Assembly: GCA_903892415.1 (NCBI GenBank)
Contig: CAITIQ010000293.1
Span: forward strand, 1 to 53,610
DNA length: 53,610 nucleotides
From: an uncultured delta proteobacterium
Lineage (GTDB): Bacteria > Myxococcota_A > Polyangia > Polyangiales > Polyangiaceae
Reading direction: 5' to 3'
Shown here: positions 33,514-44,534 of the stretch, piece by piece
Position numbering within the stretch: the stretch's first letter is position 1
How the letters are laid out: each line of letters opens with the position of its first letter
Program-made: the position numbers and the translations under genes
Notes under the pieces: generated by a model
Databases searched by the model: none
What the model saw: only the letters and a program-made list of their open reading frames with translations
What the model was told of the DNA's origin: nothing

Positions 33514-33662
33514 GGTGTGCATCCTTATGTGGTCCCCGTTAAGCATGGCCCGTACCAGCCGGCCAGCATGGACAAGAATCTGACCACGTTACTACGTAAG
33601 TTACCAAGATCTCAATAGGTACCCAAGTTCCCTACATCAACTTTCATTGACTGACGTTGTAA

Positions 33663-35221
<1,559 letters not shown>

Positions 35222-35222
<1 letters not shown>

Positions 35223-36793
35223 TGCGTTCATCTTCGCTGCCCCCCTCGGTCTCGCTTCGCTCGCCCTGTCCCCCCAAACTCGCGCTGCGCGCTCGCGGGG
35301 GGACCCTCGGAGGGGCGCTCTTGCTGCTGCTCGCAGCGTGTTCGGCGCCGGAGGCTCCACGCTGTCCCACCATCGCGTCGATGCCCTGCGTCTCGGCAGA
35401 AGCTAGCGCCACGGCCAGCGCATCCTCGCTGCCCAGCGCGCCGAGCCCCGCGCCTGGCCCGCTCGCCAAGAACTACACCGAGACGGCCAGCAAGATCCAA
35501 GCGCACGCCAGCACCAAACACGACGCCTTCGAGCGACTGCGCGTGCTCACCGACACCATCGGGCATAGGCTTTCGGGCACGCCGCAACTGGACCGTGCGA
35601 TCGAATGGGCCAAGCGTGAATTCGAGAAAGACGCTCAGGAGAACGTCCACACCGAGAAGGTGATGGTGCCGCATTGGAAACGCGGTGTGGAGCGCGGTTA
35701 TCTCTTCGCTACAGCCTCGCACGAGGTGAAAGTACTGGGCCTCGGCGGCACGGTGCCCACGCCCAAAGGCGGCATCACGGCGAAGGTGATCGTGGTCGCT
35801 TCGTTCGAGGAGCTCGAGCAGCGCGCGAACGAAGTGAAGGGCGCCATCGTGCTCTACAACGTGCCGATGCCGGCCTTCGACGAGGAGAAGGGCTCGGGCT
35901 ACGGCGGCGTGGCCAAGTACCGCTCCGAAGGACCTTCACGCGCAGCCAAACTCGGCGCCAAAGCGGTGCTGATGCGCTCGGTGACCGCGCACAGTTTGAG
36001 CACACTTCACACCGGCGCGCTGCGCTACGCCAAAGACGTCGAGAAGATCCCGGCCGCCGCGATCACGACCGAAGCGGCTGATCTCCTGGCCCGCCTGGTC
36101 ACGCACGGCGAACAGGTTCGCTTCAAGCTCGAGCTCGACAGCCAGACCCTGACGGATGCTCCCAGCGCCAACGTGATCGCCGAGATCGTCGGGCGCGAGA
36201 AGCCGGACGAATTGGTGCTGATCGGCGCGCACCTCGACTCGTGGGATCTCGGGCAAGGCGCGCACGACGATGGCGCAGGCTGCGTGATGCTGATGCAGGC
36301 CCTCGCTGATTTGCGCAAGCTCGGCCTGCGCCCGCGCAGGACCATTCGCGCGGTGCTCTTCACCAACGAGGAGAACGGACTGAAAGGTGCTTTGGCCTAC
36401 GGAGAAGCGCACAAGGACGAGCTGCCCAAGATCGTCGCCGCGTTCGAAGCCGACATCGGCGGCTTTGCGCCGCGCGGTCTCACGGTGGAGACGGCCAAGG
36501 AGAAGCAGCCGGTGATCCTCCCGCGCGTGCAGGACCTGATGCAGCTGATGGCACCGCTCGGTGCTTCGCGCGTGATCCCCGAGTTCTCCGGCGCCGATCT
36601 GATCCCGCTCACCAAAGCCGGCGTGCTCGGTCTGGGCCTTCTTACGGACCACCGCCGCTACTTCGATATTCACCACACCGAGGCCGACACCCTCGACAAG
36701 GTCGACCCCGACGACCTCGCCAAGAACGCTGCCTTCGTCGCCACGTTGGCGTACGTGATCGCCGACTCTGAAGATCGGCTCGACCGACCGTAA
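35222..36793 (+). CDS. M28-type metallopeptidase lipoprotein with PA domain
   Basis: 523 residues from a GTG at 35222 that overlaps guaB's stop. The start is uncertain; the lipoprotein signal ([16 protein letters not shown]) begins after a long N-terminal part, so a start further downstream is possible. A protease-associated domain lies at about 165-300. The M28 zinc site is complete: H337 and D349 ([19 protein letters not shown]), E383-E384 (FTNEENG), D411 (EADIGGF) and the late His in [10 protein letters not shown]. It resembles carboxypeptidase Q (PGCP)-like dipeptidases. It would digest peptides at the cell surface, which fits a predatory lifestyle. Confidence 0.88.
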
Positions 36794-36875
36794 AGCGAGC
36801 CGACTCCTCCCGGGACGCTCGCCGAGAGCCAATGCCAGGTCGACAAGCCCGACGACTTAGGAAAGGATGTCGGCT

Positions 36876-37499
36876 ATGGAACGAGCCGCACTGCTAGCTG
36901 CACTGCTTTGCGTCGCGTGCGCCTCGAACGGGTCCTCAGACCCAATCGCAGAAGCGCCCGCGAGCACTGTGCCGACGGGCTCGGCTGCCCCTGTTGACTC
37001 GCAAGCGCAACCTTGTCCAATCGCACCGCTGACGCTCGTCTCCGAGGAGCCGAACCGGCCTGGACGCGAGCTACTTTCACTGCAGCGCAACGGGGATATC
37101 GAGCTCGGGCTGAGTCCGCACAAACAGGCGTTCACGCTCGATCCAGCGGGCTGCCTGCTGTTCCAGGGAAAGCTCGTCGCCGAGCTGCTACCCGATGGCC
37201 GCATCCTCTCCGACGGCGGCGTATCCATCGGCACGCTGCATGGCCAAACGTTGACGCTGCCCCACTCGGAGATCGTGATCGAGGAGGATGGAGCTGTCGT
37301 GCGAAAGCCCAGCGCTGGCCTTCCACCGTGGCGGCTGATCGGGCACAACGAGTCCACCACCTGCGCGTCCGCGATGCTCGTCGTGGCGCTTGGACAGGCG
37401 GTATCAGGCGCCAGCATGGCGGTGAACGATGGCGGAGCGAAGCGACCTCCGTCGGTACCGGCGCCGCCCGGGTCCCGCTGCGCGCACGTCCCACGCTGA
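36876..37499 (+). CDS. Small lipoprotein of unknown function
   Basis: 207 residues from the ATG at 36876, with AAAGGA 8 bases before; an ATG at 36867 is too close to that site. Signal peptide: MERAALLAALLCVACAS. The mature part has strands ending in a repeated GDIELGLSPHK / GRILSDGGVSIG pattern, and cysteines in QPCPIA, GCLLFQ and TTCASAM. No known domain is recognised. It is preceded by the peptidase gene and converges on a small cysteine-motif gene. Confidence 0.7.
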   Translation: MERAALLAALLCVACASNGSSDPIAEAPASTVPTGSAAPVDSQAQPCPIAPLTLVSEEPNRPGRELLSLQRNGDIELGLSPHKQAFTLDPAGCLLFQGKLVAELLPDGRILSDGGVSIGTLHGQTLTLPHSEIVIEEDGAVVRKPSAGLPPWRLIGHNESTTCASAMLVVALGQAVSGASMAVNDGGAKRPPSVPAPPGSRCAHVPR

Positions 37500-37502
37500 G
37501 CC

Positions 37503-37518
37503 CCGCCGAACTCGGCGG
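37503..37518. terminator. Hairpin between convergent genes
   Basis: CCGCCG / CGGCGG with a 4-base loop, 4 bases past the plus-strand stop and 8 before the minus-strand stop. There is no T-run on either side. It may serve as a bidirectional stop with Rho. Confidence 0.35.
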
Positions 37519-37525
37519 AAGTGCC

Positions 37526-38029
37526 CTACTTCATCGGGTAGCCGGCGGAGAAGCGGCTGAGCGCTGCTTCGTATTCGCTGCGCGAGAAGTAGAAGTCGCG
37601 CAGGTCGGGGAAGTCGCTGCTGGGCTCGGGCGGAGGACCCGGCTTGGGCTTGAAGGCGTTGCCTTCGAACCCGATGGTCGACCAGACAACACACTCCTCC
37701 AAGGTGCTGACCAATACGGCGATCGCGCCGCAGCCGAGGTCGCCACATTCGCCGCAGACGTAAAGCGGTACGCGGCCCGACGCTAAGCTCGAGCGTTCGC
37801 GCAGCAGCAGCTGGTGCGCGTACTTGCGCTCCACCCGTGCGGCTTGCCAACCGAACACCGAAGGGCGCTGATACTGCTCGTTGGCAACAAGCATCGAAAG
37901 CGATCGGCGATTGACGGTGAAGTCGAAGAAGCGCTGGTTGCGGCCAGGCGAGACCGCCGGGGCGAAGCCGAGCTTGTCGTAGTCCGCCTTAGGCTTCATT
38001 GCCCGGTCAATGCTTTCACGGACTTGCAT
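37526..38029 (-). CDS. Hypothetical protein with CGECGDLGCGA motif
   Basis: 167 residues, ATG start, no signal peptide. The middle has a cysteine cluster YVCGECGDLGCGAIAVLV, two close CxxC-like pairs that could hold zinc, then strands and a C-terminal helix (RDFYFSRSEYEAALSRFS). Proteins with the C-x-x-C-G-D-x-G-C-G pattern are widespread unannotated cytosolic proteins; I do not know a function. It is divergent from the DUF2169 gene with only 30 bases between starts, so it lies at the edge of the type VI island and may be part of it. Confidence 0.65.
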   Translation of the reverse strand: MQVRESIDRAMKPKADYDKLGFAPAVSPGRNQRFFDFTVNRRSLSMLVANEQYQRPSVFGWQAARVERKYAHQLLLRERSSLASGRVPLYVCGECGDLGCGAIAVLVSTLEECVVWSTIGFEGNAFKPKPGPPPEPSSDFPDLRDFYFSRSEYEAALSRFSAGYPMK

Positions 38030-38059
38030 CCGACTCTAGCGCAGGGCTAACAAGTTCCT

Positions 38060-40300
38060 ATGGAACTGGTCTCCCTTTGCCCGCTGCGCGTCGCGAGCAC
38101 CGTCTGGCAGAGAAAGGGCCAGCGCGCACTGACCGTCGTGTGCAAGGGCACCTTCAAGCTGACGCCCGGTGAGCTGACGCTGGCCGACGAACAAGAGCCC
38201 ATCCTGAAGCAGGACCTCCACCACGGTAACGAGCCCAGCCGCAGTCTGCGCGTGGCCGGCGAGTTCGCGCCGATCAAACAACGGTTCGACGTGGTGCTGA
38301 TCGGCAGCGCCTTTGCTCCCAACGCTGAGCTCGTGCGCTCGCTCGTGGTGCGCGTATCCCTCGGTTCGCTCCGCAAGTCCTTCGAGGTGAGTGGAGATCG
38401 CTACTTCGATGCTCAGGGCGTGCTCAGCCCAGCCGAGGCCTTCGCGAGCTTACCGCTGGTGTACGAACGCACGGCCGGTGGGGAGGGCACCAGCAACCCG
38501 GTAGGCCTTTCGTCGGAGCAACGGGATAGTTGGGGTCGTATGCGGGTGCCCAACCTGCTGCCGCTGGGTGCACAGCTCAACGGGCCGCACGCCCGCCTCG
38601 AGCCGGTAGGCTTCGGGCCGATCGCAGCAAACTGGCCTGGGCGTCGTGAGAAGCACTCGGCGCACAACGCCACGGCGGCTGGCGCAACCTTCGCGCTGGA
38701 GGACGATCTCGAGGCGGGCTTCTTCAACGTTGCGCCGCTCGATCAACAGCTCGACCACTTGCCGGAGGACGCGCAGCTCGAGCTCGAGAACCTTCATCCG
38801 GAGGTTCCGTTGCTCAAGGCCCGCATGCCGCGGTTGCAACTGCAGGCGGTATTCGAGGGTGGTGTTGGCTCGGAGCTCGTACCGCTGCGCTGGGATACGC
38901 TGATGATCGATACGGATCGGCAGCTGTGCACCGTGTTGTGGCGCGGTCACGTACGCGCTGAACGAGAAGGTGGGCGTGTCGTGGTTTCGCTCGATGAACG
39001 CTTGACGACGCTGACCTTGTCGCTCCAAGCCATCGATGAGGCCACCTCGCTTCCCCCCGAGCGCTCACCACAACCTTCGTTGCCTTTCCCAGCTCCATCG
39101 CAGCCCTCGACGCCGCCGCCCAAACCTTCGGCGCCAACGGTGCAACCGCCTGCCAGGCTGCCCGCAGTACCGCTCGCACCGCTGGCGATGCAGCCTCCTC
39201 TGCTGCCGATGCAACCACCGCTGGCGATGCCGTTACAGTCCGCGCTGCAACCAGCGGCGCTGCAGCCGTCAACGCAGTCCATGCCCGCGCAACCTCCGCT
39301 ACAGCCAGCGGCGCTGCAGCCAACAGCGCTACAACCTCCCGCGCGGTTTGGTGCAGTGTTGCAACCGATACCCGTCAGCCCTCCTTCGCACGCCGGCAGC
39401 GCCGGTTCACAAGGCCTGCGCGCCGCCTCCGATGCAGCAGCGGATCCTGTAGGGCGGCCCATTGCGCGCGTGGCCGAGCTACCGGAGAGCACGCTGCAGG
39501 CCGATGAGGTGATGCAACTGTTGTGGTTTGCCGAAACGCAAATGCCTCGTCTGCGCCGCAAGCCCGCCTTTCGACCTTTGCTTGCTGCGCTCGACGAGCG
39601 CCCGCTCGACGCCGAGGTGGATGACCCCGCGCTCGCGGCCTCGCCCGCCTTGGTGGAGGATCGCCGCGAGGTCTCCGAGCTTTTGCTGCGCGGCGCCGTG
39701 TGCACCGAGGAGCAGTTCGAGCAGGCGCTGGGCCGCGGCGTGCGCGAGGGTCATAAGTTCGCGGCGTTGCTCGAGCTGTTCGAGGGCGAGTTGAGCTTTC
39801 CGTTCGATGATCTGGAGCGCCTCAAGCTGACCATGGCCACCGTGGCGCCGTTCGTTACGCCGGCGGATGAGGCGCTGCGCACCGCGCTACAAACCAGCAA
39901 GGACTTCCTCGCGCTGACCGCCCCCAGCTCGACCAACCCGATGGCCGAAGGGCTCTCCAAGCGGCTGCGCGATACCTACCACGCGAGCCCGCGTCCCACC
40001 GCCGCAGGCTACGTGGAGACGCAGGTCGAGCGTGCGCTGCTCGAGCAGCGTCACTACCAACGTCGGCTGCTCCACGGCGCCAAACAGCTACGTGCGGTGC
40101 TCGGCCAAGGCGCGCACGCAGCGCCGGTCTACCTGCCCGAAGAGCTGGCCTTCCAACTGCCGTTACACCCTCGTTTCAAAGCCCGACTGATCGCCGAGGT
40201 GCATCCGCGGCTCGACCATCTCGAGTCCCACGCTGTCTCGCTCAAGGCCGTCGCGCTGGCTTGGATCTTCCGCACGCCGAGCAGCAAAGCCCGGCGCTGA
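38060..40300 (+). CDS. DUF2169-domain protein of type VI secretion island
   Basis: 746 residues, ATG start. The N-terminal part (about 1-300) shows the DUF2169 pattern: VWQRKGQRALTVVCKGTFKL, VVLIGSAFAP, FEVSGDRYF, and WPGRREK before FNVAPLDQQ. DUF2169 proteins are linked to VgrG and PAAR cargo in type VI systems. It is followed by a Pro/Gln/Leu-rich linker (about 335-450) that holds several LQPxALQP-like repeats. A C-terminal charged helical domain follows (about 480-746). It converges on vgrG1 with 21 bases between stops. It probably acts as an adaptor between spike and cargo. Confidence 0.8.
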   Translation: MELVSLCPLRVASTVWQRKGQRALTVVCKGTFKLTPGELTLADEQEPILKQDLHHGNEPSRSLRVAGEFAPIKQRFDVVLIGSAFAPNAELVRSLVVRVSLGSLRKSFEVSGDRYFDAQGVLSPAEAFASLPLVYERTAGGEGTSNPVGLSSEQRDSWGRMRVPNLLPLGAQLNGPHARLEPVGFGPIAANWPGRREKHSAHNATAAGATFALEDDLEAGFFNVAPLDQQLDHLPEDAQLELENLHPEVPLLKARMPRLQLQAVFEGGVGSELVPLRWDTLMIDTDRQLCTVLWRGHVRAEREGGRVVVSLDERLTTLTLSLQAIDEATSLPPERSPQPSLPFPAPSQPSTPPPKPSAPTVQPPARLPAVPLAPLAMQPPLLPMQPPLAMPLQSALQPAALQPSTQSMPAQPPLQPAALQPTALQPPARFGAVLQPIPVSPPSHAGSAGSQGLRAASDAAADPVGRPIARVAELPESTLQADEVMQLLWFAETQMPRLRRKPAFRPLLAALDERPLDAEVDDPALAASPALVEDRREVSELLLRGAVCTEEQFEQALGRGVREGHKFAALLELFEGELSFPFDDLERLKLTMATVAPFVTPADEALRTALQTSKDFLALTAPSSTNPMAEGLSKRLRDTYHASPRPTAAGYVETQVERALLEQRHYQRRLLHGAKQLRAVLGQGAHAAPVYLPEELAFQLPLHPRFKARLIAEVHPRLDHLESHAVSLKAVALAWIFRTPSSKARR

Positions 40301-40321
40301 GTTGCGTTCGCACGGCCCGAG

Positions 40322-42478
40322 CTACGGCTTCGGATCGCGCGGCATGGTTGGTTGCACCAAAGGCGCTTCACGCGCCTCCTTCGGCGTCTTCGGTTTGGGC
40401 GCTTGGCCTTCACCGGGCTCACCGTCCACGTTGATATGCACCGTGGTTCCGCGGATGGTCACGCCCGCACCGTCGACGCGAATGAAGCCGCCGGGCCCGA
40501 CCAGCGTCACATCCTGCGCGCCAGCGGTGAACACATCCCCCGCGCGAATCGAAAGGCTCGTGCCTGTGTGAACAGCGTAGCTACCGACCTTCTCCTGTCG
40601 CGCCCCACCGATGATCAGCGACGAGTTGCCGCCGACCCGCGTCACTTGATCGCTATCGATCGTGCTACCGACATCTCGCCTCACCAACGTCGTCGCGTCG
40701 CCGCCGACCTCATGGTCCTCATCCTTGGCGACATAACGCTGGGCCAGATACTCGGTGCGGTGCGTCGCATTCGAGCGCACCAGCTGAAGCCGATCATCAT
40801 CGACGAAGGTCGTGCGCCGCCCAGAGATCAGCTCATGCCGCGTCTGCCGAGTCACTTCGAAGCGGCGGCCCTCGGTGGTGTCGGTCTCGCGGCTGCCCAC
40901 GTCTTTGCGACGATCCCGCAGCACGGTGATCGTCTCGTCGTTCTTGACCAGCTTGCGCAGGTTCTTTTCGGCTTGGACGTAGACGAGCTCCTCCCCTTTG
41001 CGATCGTCGAAGCGCAGCTCATTGAAGCCGATGCCGCCGAGCGATGCCTGGCTCTTCCAACCGCTGACGGTGGACTCCTCCGGCAAGCGATACGGCACAG
41101 GTTGCAGGCCGTCGAACACGCGCCCCGCGACGATCGGCAAATCGGGATCGGCGTTCTCGAAGATCACCAGCACCTCCTGGCCCATCCGCGGCACCACCGA
41201 AAAGCCGTAGCCCGCGCCGCCCCCACCGTGACTGACGCGCATCCAACACGAGCTCGTCTCATCGAAGCGCCCCTCGCGATCCCACGGGAACTGCAGGCGC
41301 ACACGGCCGAACTCGTCGGTGTGGATCTCCTGGCCAGCGGGCCCTACCACCACCGCGACCTCCACCCCGTGAGCCACCGGCTTGGGCGTGCGCGGCAAAG
41401 GGCGTACCGGCTGATCGGCATAGGTGGCCTCCACTTGGACGCGCCAACGTTCGCGCGGCCCGCCCTCGAACCGCGCCGCCGTTACGATCAGCGGACGACC
41501 TCCCTCGAGCTCGGGATGGGGATGACCGTTCAGTCGAAAGACGCTTGCGGGCAATAGATCGAAGGCGTTCGAGTCGAACTGCACCGCGTGTTGCTCACTG
41601 AGGTGCGCGTCGCGCAAGAGCTGGGCGCGCTGCTCCCCCGCCGACTGCAAGCGGCGCGCGACGCCGCGATCATCAGCGGCAGGCGTTTGCTCGGCGGCGT
41701 TACCCTCGACCAAGAAGGCGCCAGGCACGTAGTGGTATTGCTCATAGCCGCCAGGAACACTCGGCGCCGCCGTTGCAAACAAGCCGAAGCTGGGTGCGCG
41801 ATGGTCATAGTCGCGCAGGGTCACGATCGACGGCGTTACGCGGCGCTCGAGCCGAACCTCTCGGGCGAACTCAGCGTCATTGGCCATGGTTGCATCGGCC
41901 ACCACCTCGAGCGGTTCAGGCCGTAAAGGCGCTTGCTCCGGCGTATCGCTGAGCACGAGCAGCGAGCGACCTTCCGAGCCGTCAAACGCGTAGCTGATGC
42001 CGGCCTCCTCGAGCAGGCGCGACAGGAAGTGAAAGTCCGATTCGCCGTATTGCACCTTGTATTCGAGCGGCCGGTGCTCGCGCTCGAGCACCCAGCGGTG
42101 GTCGATCCGCCACTCCTCGAGCAGCGCGCTCACGGTCTCCGGGATGCTCTTGTGTTGGTGCACGCGGTAGCCGCTGCGTTGGGTGGTTACCCACAGCCGC
42201 GGCACCAGCACGAGCGAGTACGTGGAAACAGCGCTGGGGTCGGGGTGCACTTGTGAGGCCTGTGCGATCAGCCCTTCGAAGCTGCGCTCACAACGACCGA
42301 CGTGCACCACCAGCTTGGCTGCCCGGCCCGTCCAGTTGGAAAGCTCCACGCTCGGATCGGCGGAATGGACGGTGATGCGCGCCTCGAACAGACCGCTCAA
42401 GCGCGTATCAAGCTCGAAGCGTTGCACAGTGAGCGGCGCACCGTCATCGAGCGTCAGTAGAGCCGTTGACTCAATCAT
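40322..42478 (-). CDS. vgrG: VgrG spike protein 1
   Basis: 718 residues from the ATG at 42478, overlapping the stop of the preceding small gene (ATGA). The N-terminal gp27-like part includes LEYKVQYGESDFHFLSRLLEE. The gp5-type OB fold has VVVGPAGQEIHTDEFGRVRL and WDREGRFDETSSCWMRVS, then VPRMGQEVLVIF and PIVAGRVFDG. The needle-like beta-repeat stretch has VQAEKNLRKLVKNDETITV and repeated GG motifs. The end (GPGGFIRVDGAGVTIRGT) has a short Lys/Pro-rich tail, without a catalytic extension. It forms a trimeric tip on the Hcp tube and carries effectors; the core apparatus is not in the window. Confidence 0.93.
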   Translation of the reverse strand: MIESTALLTLDDGAPLTVQRFELDTRLSGLFEARITVHSADPSVELSNWTGRAAKLVVHVGRCERSFEGLIAQASQVHPDPSAVSTYSLVLVPRLWVTTQRSGYRVHQHKSIPETVSALLEEWRIDHRWVLEREHRPLEYKVQYGESDFHFLSRLLEEAGISYAFDGSEGRSLLVLSDTPEQAPLRPEPLEVVADATMANDAEFAREVRLERRVTPSIVTLRDYDHRAPSFGLFATAAPSVPGGYEQYHYVPGAFLVEGNAAEQTPAADDRGVARRLQSAGEQRAQLLRDAHLSEQHAVQFDSNAFDLLPASVFRLNGHPHPELEGGRPLIVTAARFEGGPRERWRVQVEATYADQPVRPLPRTPKPVAHGVEVAVVVGPAGQEIHTDEFGRVRLQFPWDREGRFDETSSCWMRVSHGGGGAGYGFSVVPRMGQEVLVIFENADPDLPIVAGRVFDGLQPVPYRLPEESTVSGWKSQASLGGIGFNELRFDDRKGEELVYVQAEKNLRKLVKNDETITVLRDRRKDVGSRETDTTEGRRFEVTRQTRHELISGRRTTFVDDDRLQLVRSNATHRTEYLAQRYVAKDEDHEVGGDATTLVRRDVGSTIDSDQVTRVGGNSSLIIGGARQEKVGSYAVHTGTSLSIRAGDVFTAGAQDVTLVGPGGFIRVDGAGVTIRGTTVHINVDGEPGEGQAPKPKTPKEAREAPLVQPTMPRDPKP

Positions 42479-42924
42479 TGGGCCTCGAGGCGACGGCCTT
42501 GAATGCGCGTCGCAGCCTTGGAGATTTGTTCTCGCCACTGCTCGCCTACCAACACCTTGGTGCGAACGCTGAACTCACAAATCACGTCGACCAGCTCCGG
42601 ACCGCTGAACTGCTCCAGCTCGAACGGCTCGATCGAACGGTCGAAGCTTACCGAGCCGCCCGGCGCGAGCTTGACCAACGTCTCGTCCTTCTCCTCCGGC
42701 GAAGCGCAGCCAGGACAACGGTTGGCGTAGGCAAAGTTCGAAGGATCGGCGCCGTCCGCAAACTTCACCGCCACGCCGTTGTGGCGCATCTTGACGAACG
42801 GCAGCGCGATCTCGACCGGCAACGCATTGTCGATGGCCACGCGCAGCAGCACCTCAGCCCCTGTGTAGCTGAGGGTCGCGCCAGGCGCAGGCTCCACGCG
42901 GATTGAGAAGACCGGTTCATCCAT
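42475..42924 (-). CDS. Small type VI island protein, unknown
   Basis: 149 residues from the ATG at 42924, with GGAG 8 bases upstream (the longer frame starts at TTG). Beta-rich, with a CxxC pair (NRCPGCASPEEKDE) and then a strand SFDRSIEPFEL, like a small immunoglobulin-fold protein. Its stop overlaps vgrG1. It lies between the zincin gene and vgrG1. This order would suit an immunity protein or a chaperone for the zincin, but I have no sequence evidence for either. Confidence 0.65.
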   Translation of the reverse strand: MDEPVFSIRVEPAPGATLSYTGAEVLLRVAIDNALPVEIALPFVKMRHNGVAVKFADGADPSNFAYANRCPGCASPEEKDETLVKLAPGGSVSFDRSIEPFELEQFSGPELVDVICEFSVRTKVLVGEQWREQISKAATRIQGRRLEAQ

Positions 42925-42954
42925 GAGCTGACTCCATTCTCGAGGCAGAGACAA

Positions 42955-43770
42955 TCAAGTGGGCGGCCGAACGACCTTGCAGCGGATGGTGCGGCCAAGC
43001 CTGCGAGTGAGCAGCTGTTGCACCTCGATCGCGATGCAATAGCCGTGACGCACGCGCCGTCGATGTTGCGAGTGCGTCGACATGATGGTGACGTCGGGAC
43101 CGCTCCCGGCGGTGCCCAACGCGTCGATGTCGATCGGCGGATCGCTGCCACCGTCAGGCCGGATGTAGACGATCTGTTCGGCGGCCTCGTTCGAGTAGCC
43201 ATACTCATCGGGCAGACCGAAGCAGTGACCGTGCTCGTGCGAGAAGGTCCAAGCGCGGGTTTCCCAGTCGACGCGCATCTTGAAATCGCCGGTCACGTGC
43301 GGGCGACCCGAGTCGAGCGAGCTTGGAACCGTCTGGAATAGCTCCACCGTGTAGTGCTGGCCGGAGCTGACGAGCGGCGCCTCGAACTCGACCGGTAGCT
43401 GTTGTTTGCCGCACTCCGGATCGTCGATCTCGATCGTGATCTTGCCGTTCCACGACGCGACGCCGGAGACGAGCTCGCGTTCGGCGAGCTGGATATGCTC
43501 TGCGGCGGTGCTGCCGAAGCCGACGACCTTGTAGCGCATGACCACGCGAATACGCCGTGACTTGAGCAACACCTGCAACAGGTAGCGCCGCTGACGACCA
43601 CCGCCTTCGGCTTGGCCGTCCACGATGCGTCGCGAATAGCGGTTGCTCGCGTTGACGCTGATTTCACCTTGGTAGTCCTCACACCAACAGCAGACCCCGC
43701 TGGCCGAGGTGATCGGCCGGGAGGCGCTCGGTCCACTGGATGGAGATCTCGGAGCAGGTTTGGCTCCCAT
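42955..43770 (-). CDS. Zincin metallopeptidase, candidate type VI effector
   Basis: 271 residues from the ATG at 43770, overlapping the preceding gene's stop (ATGA). Active-site pattern HEXXHXXGXXDE is intact: H178, E179, H182, G185, D188 and E189 in SHEHGHCFGLPDEYG. A Met-turn-like TIMSTHS follows (M230). The N-terminal 30 residues are Pro/Ser-rich with CCWCEDYQGE. There is no signal peptide, as expected for cargo delivered by VgrG/PAAR. The fold looks zincin/metzincin-like; the target is unknown. It is bracketed by an adaptor-type gene set and vgrG1, the best position for an effector. Confidence 0.78.
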   Translation of the reverse strand: MGAKPAPRSPSSGPSASRPITSASGVCCWCEDYQGEISVNASNRYSRRIVDGQAEGGGRQRRYLLQVLLKSRRIRVVMRYKVVGFGSTAAEHIQLAERELVSGVASWNGKITIEIDDPECGKQQLPVEFEAPLVSSGQHYTVELFQTVPSSLDSGRPHVTGDFKMRVDWETRAWTFSHEHGHCFGLPDEYGYSNEAAEQIVYIRPDGGSDPPIDIDALGTAGSGPDVTIMSTHSQHRRRVRHGYCIAIEVQQLLTRRLGRTIRCKVVRPPT

Positions 43771-44534
43771 CAGTCTTTCCTCTCGCTCGCCTTGAGGACG
43801 GCTTCGATCCAAATCATGGCGCGCTTCTCGAGCTTTTCGGCCAGGCGAGCAGGAGCACGCTCGGCTTGGCTGGCCGGTTGCAACGTGCGCTGAATCCAGG
43901 GCACGAAGGGATCGCGGTCGAAGGCGTGGCCGAAGGCAAAGCTCAGCGCCACCACCACGAAACCTGCCCGCGGCCCTTCGAGGCCGAGCGTTTGCGCCTT
44001 TTGGAGGCCGGCCGCGACGGCGCGCGCGAGCGCATCTTCTCCCAGTGCCACGACCTTCTCAGGGTGCACCTCGCGCAGCAGCTGCTCGAGATCGTGCGCC
44101 AGCGAGGCTTGCTCGAATTGCCGCGGCCCGGTGGCGACCACGTGCAGCCGCTCCAGCGCGGCGCGCGCGCTCGGTTGCACGCGCTCGACGTAGCTGGCCA
44201 CGCGTGAATGCAGCGCATCCGCCTTGTCCATCGGGCTCCAGAACTGGTCGCTGGCCAGCGTCTCCGCCGCCCACGGATACTGCGGGTCCGAGTCGAAATC
44301 ACTACCCAGCGCGATCGACGTCTCGAGAAAAAAGCGCACGGCGCCGCGTTGAACGAAGCCGTGGCCGGCCGCTCGCTCGATGGTTTGACGCACCGCCCGC
44401 TCGAGCTCTTCGTCGCTGAGCGTCTTGCACAAGCGCGGCGAATAGCTCCACGCTCGCTCGACCAGCTCGTCGACGAATTGATCGAAGGAGCGCCGCTCGA
44501 AGGCCCGCATGAGCTCACTACGCACCGTCAGCAT
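43770..44534 (-). CDS. Internally duplicated type VI-island protein
   Basis: 254 residues, ATG start, overlapping the FHA gene's stop by 7 bases. Two halves repeat the same layout: a helical stretch, then a segment ending in GxxFDxDPxxPW, seen as GSDFDSDPQYPW (about 77-88) and GHAFDRDPFVPW (about 202-213). Both are followed by a short TL-ending helix. No signal peptide or enzyme motif. Its neighbours are an adaptor and an effector candidate, so it may be another carrier or immunity-type protein. Confidence 0.68.
   Translation of the reverse strand: MLTVRSELMRAFERRSFDQFVDELVERAWSYSPRLCKTLSDEELERAVRQTIERAAGHGFVQRGAVRFFLETSIALGSDFDSDPQYPWAAETLASDQFWSPMDKADALHSRVASYVERVQPSARAALERLHVVATGPRQFEQASLAHDLEQLLREVHPEKVVALGEDALARAVAAGLQKAQTLGLEGPRAGFVVVALSFAFGHAFDRDPFVPWIQRTLQPASQAERAPARLAEKLEKRAMIWIEAVLKASERKD

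Noticed and set aside
40352..41557. 401-codon plus-strand frame opposite vgrG1
   Set aside because: Antisense shadow of a well-supported VgrG.
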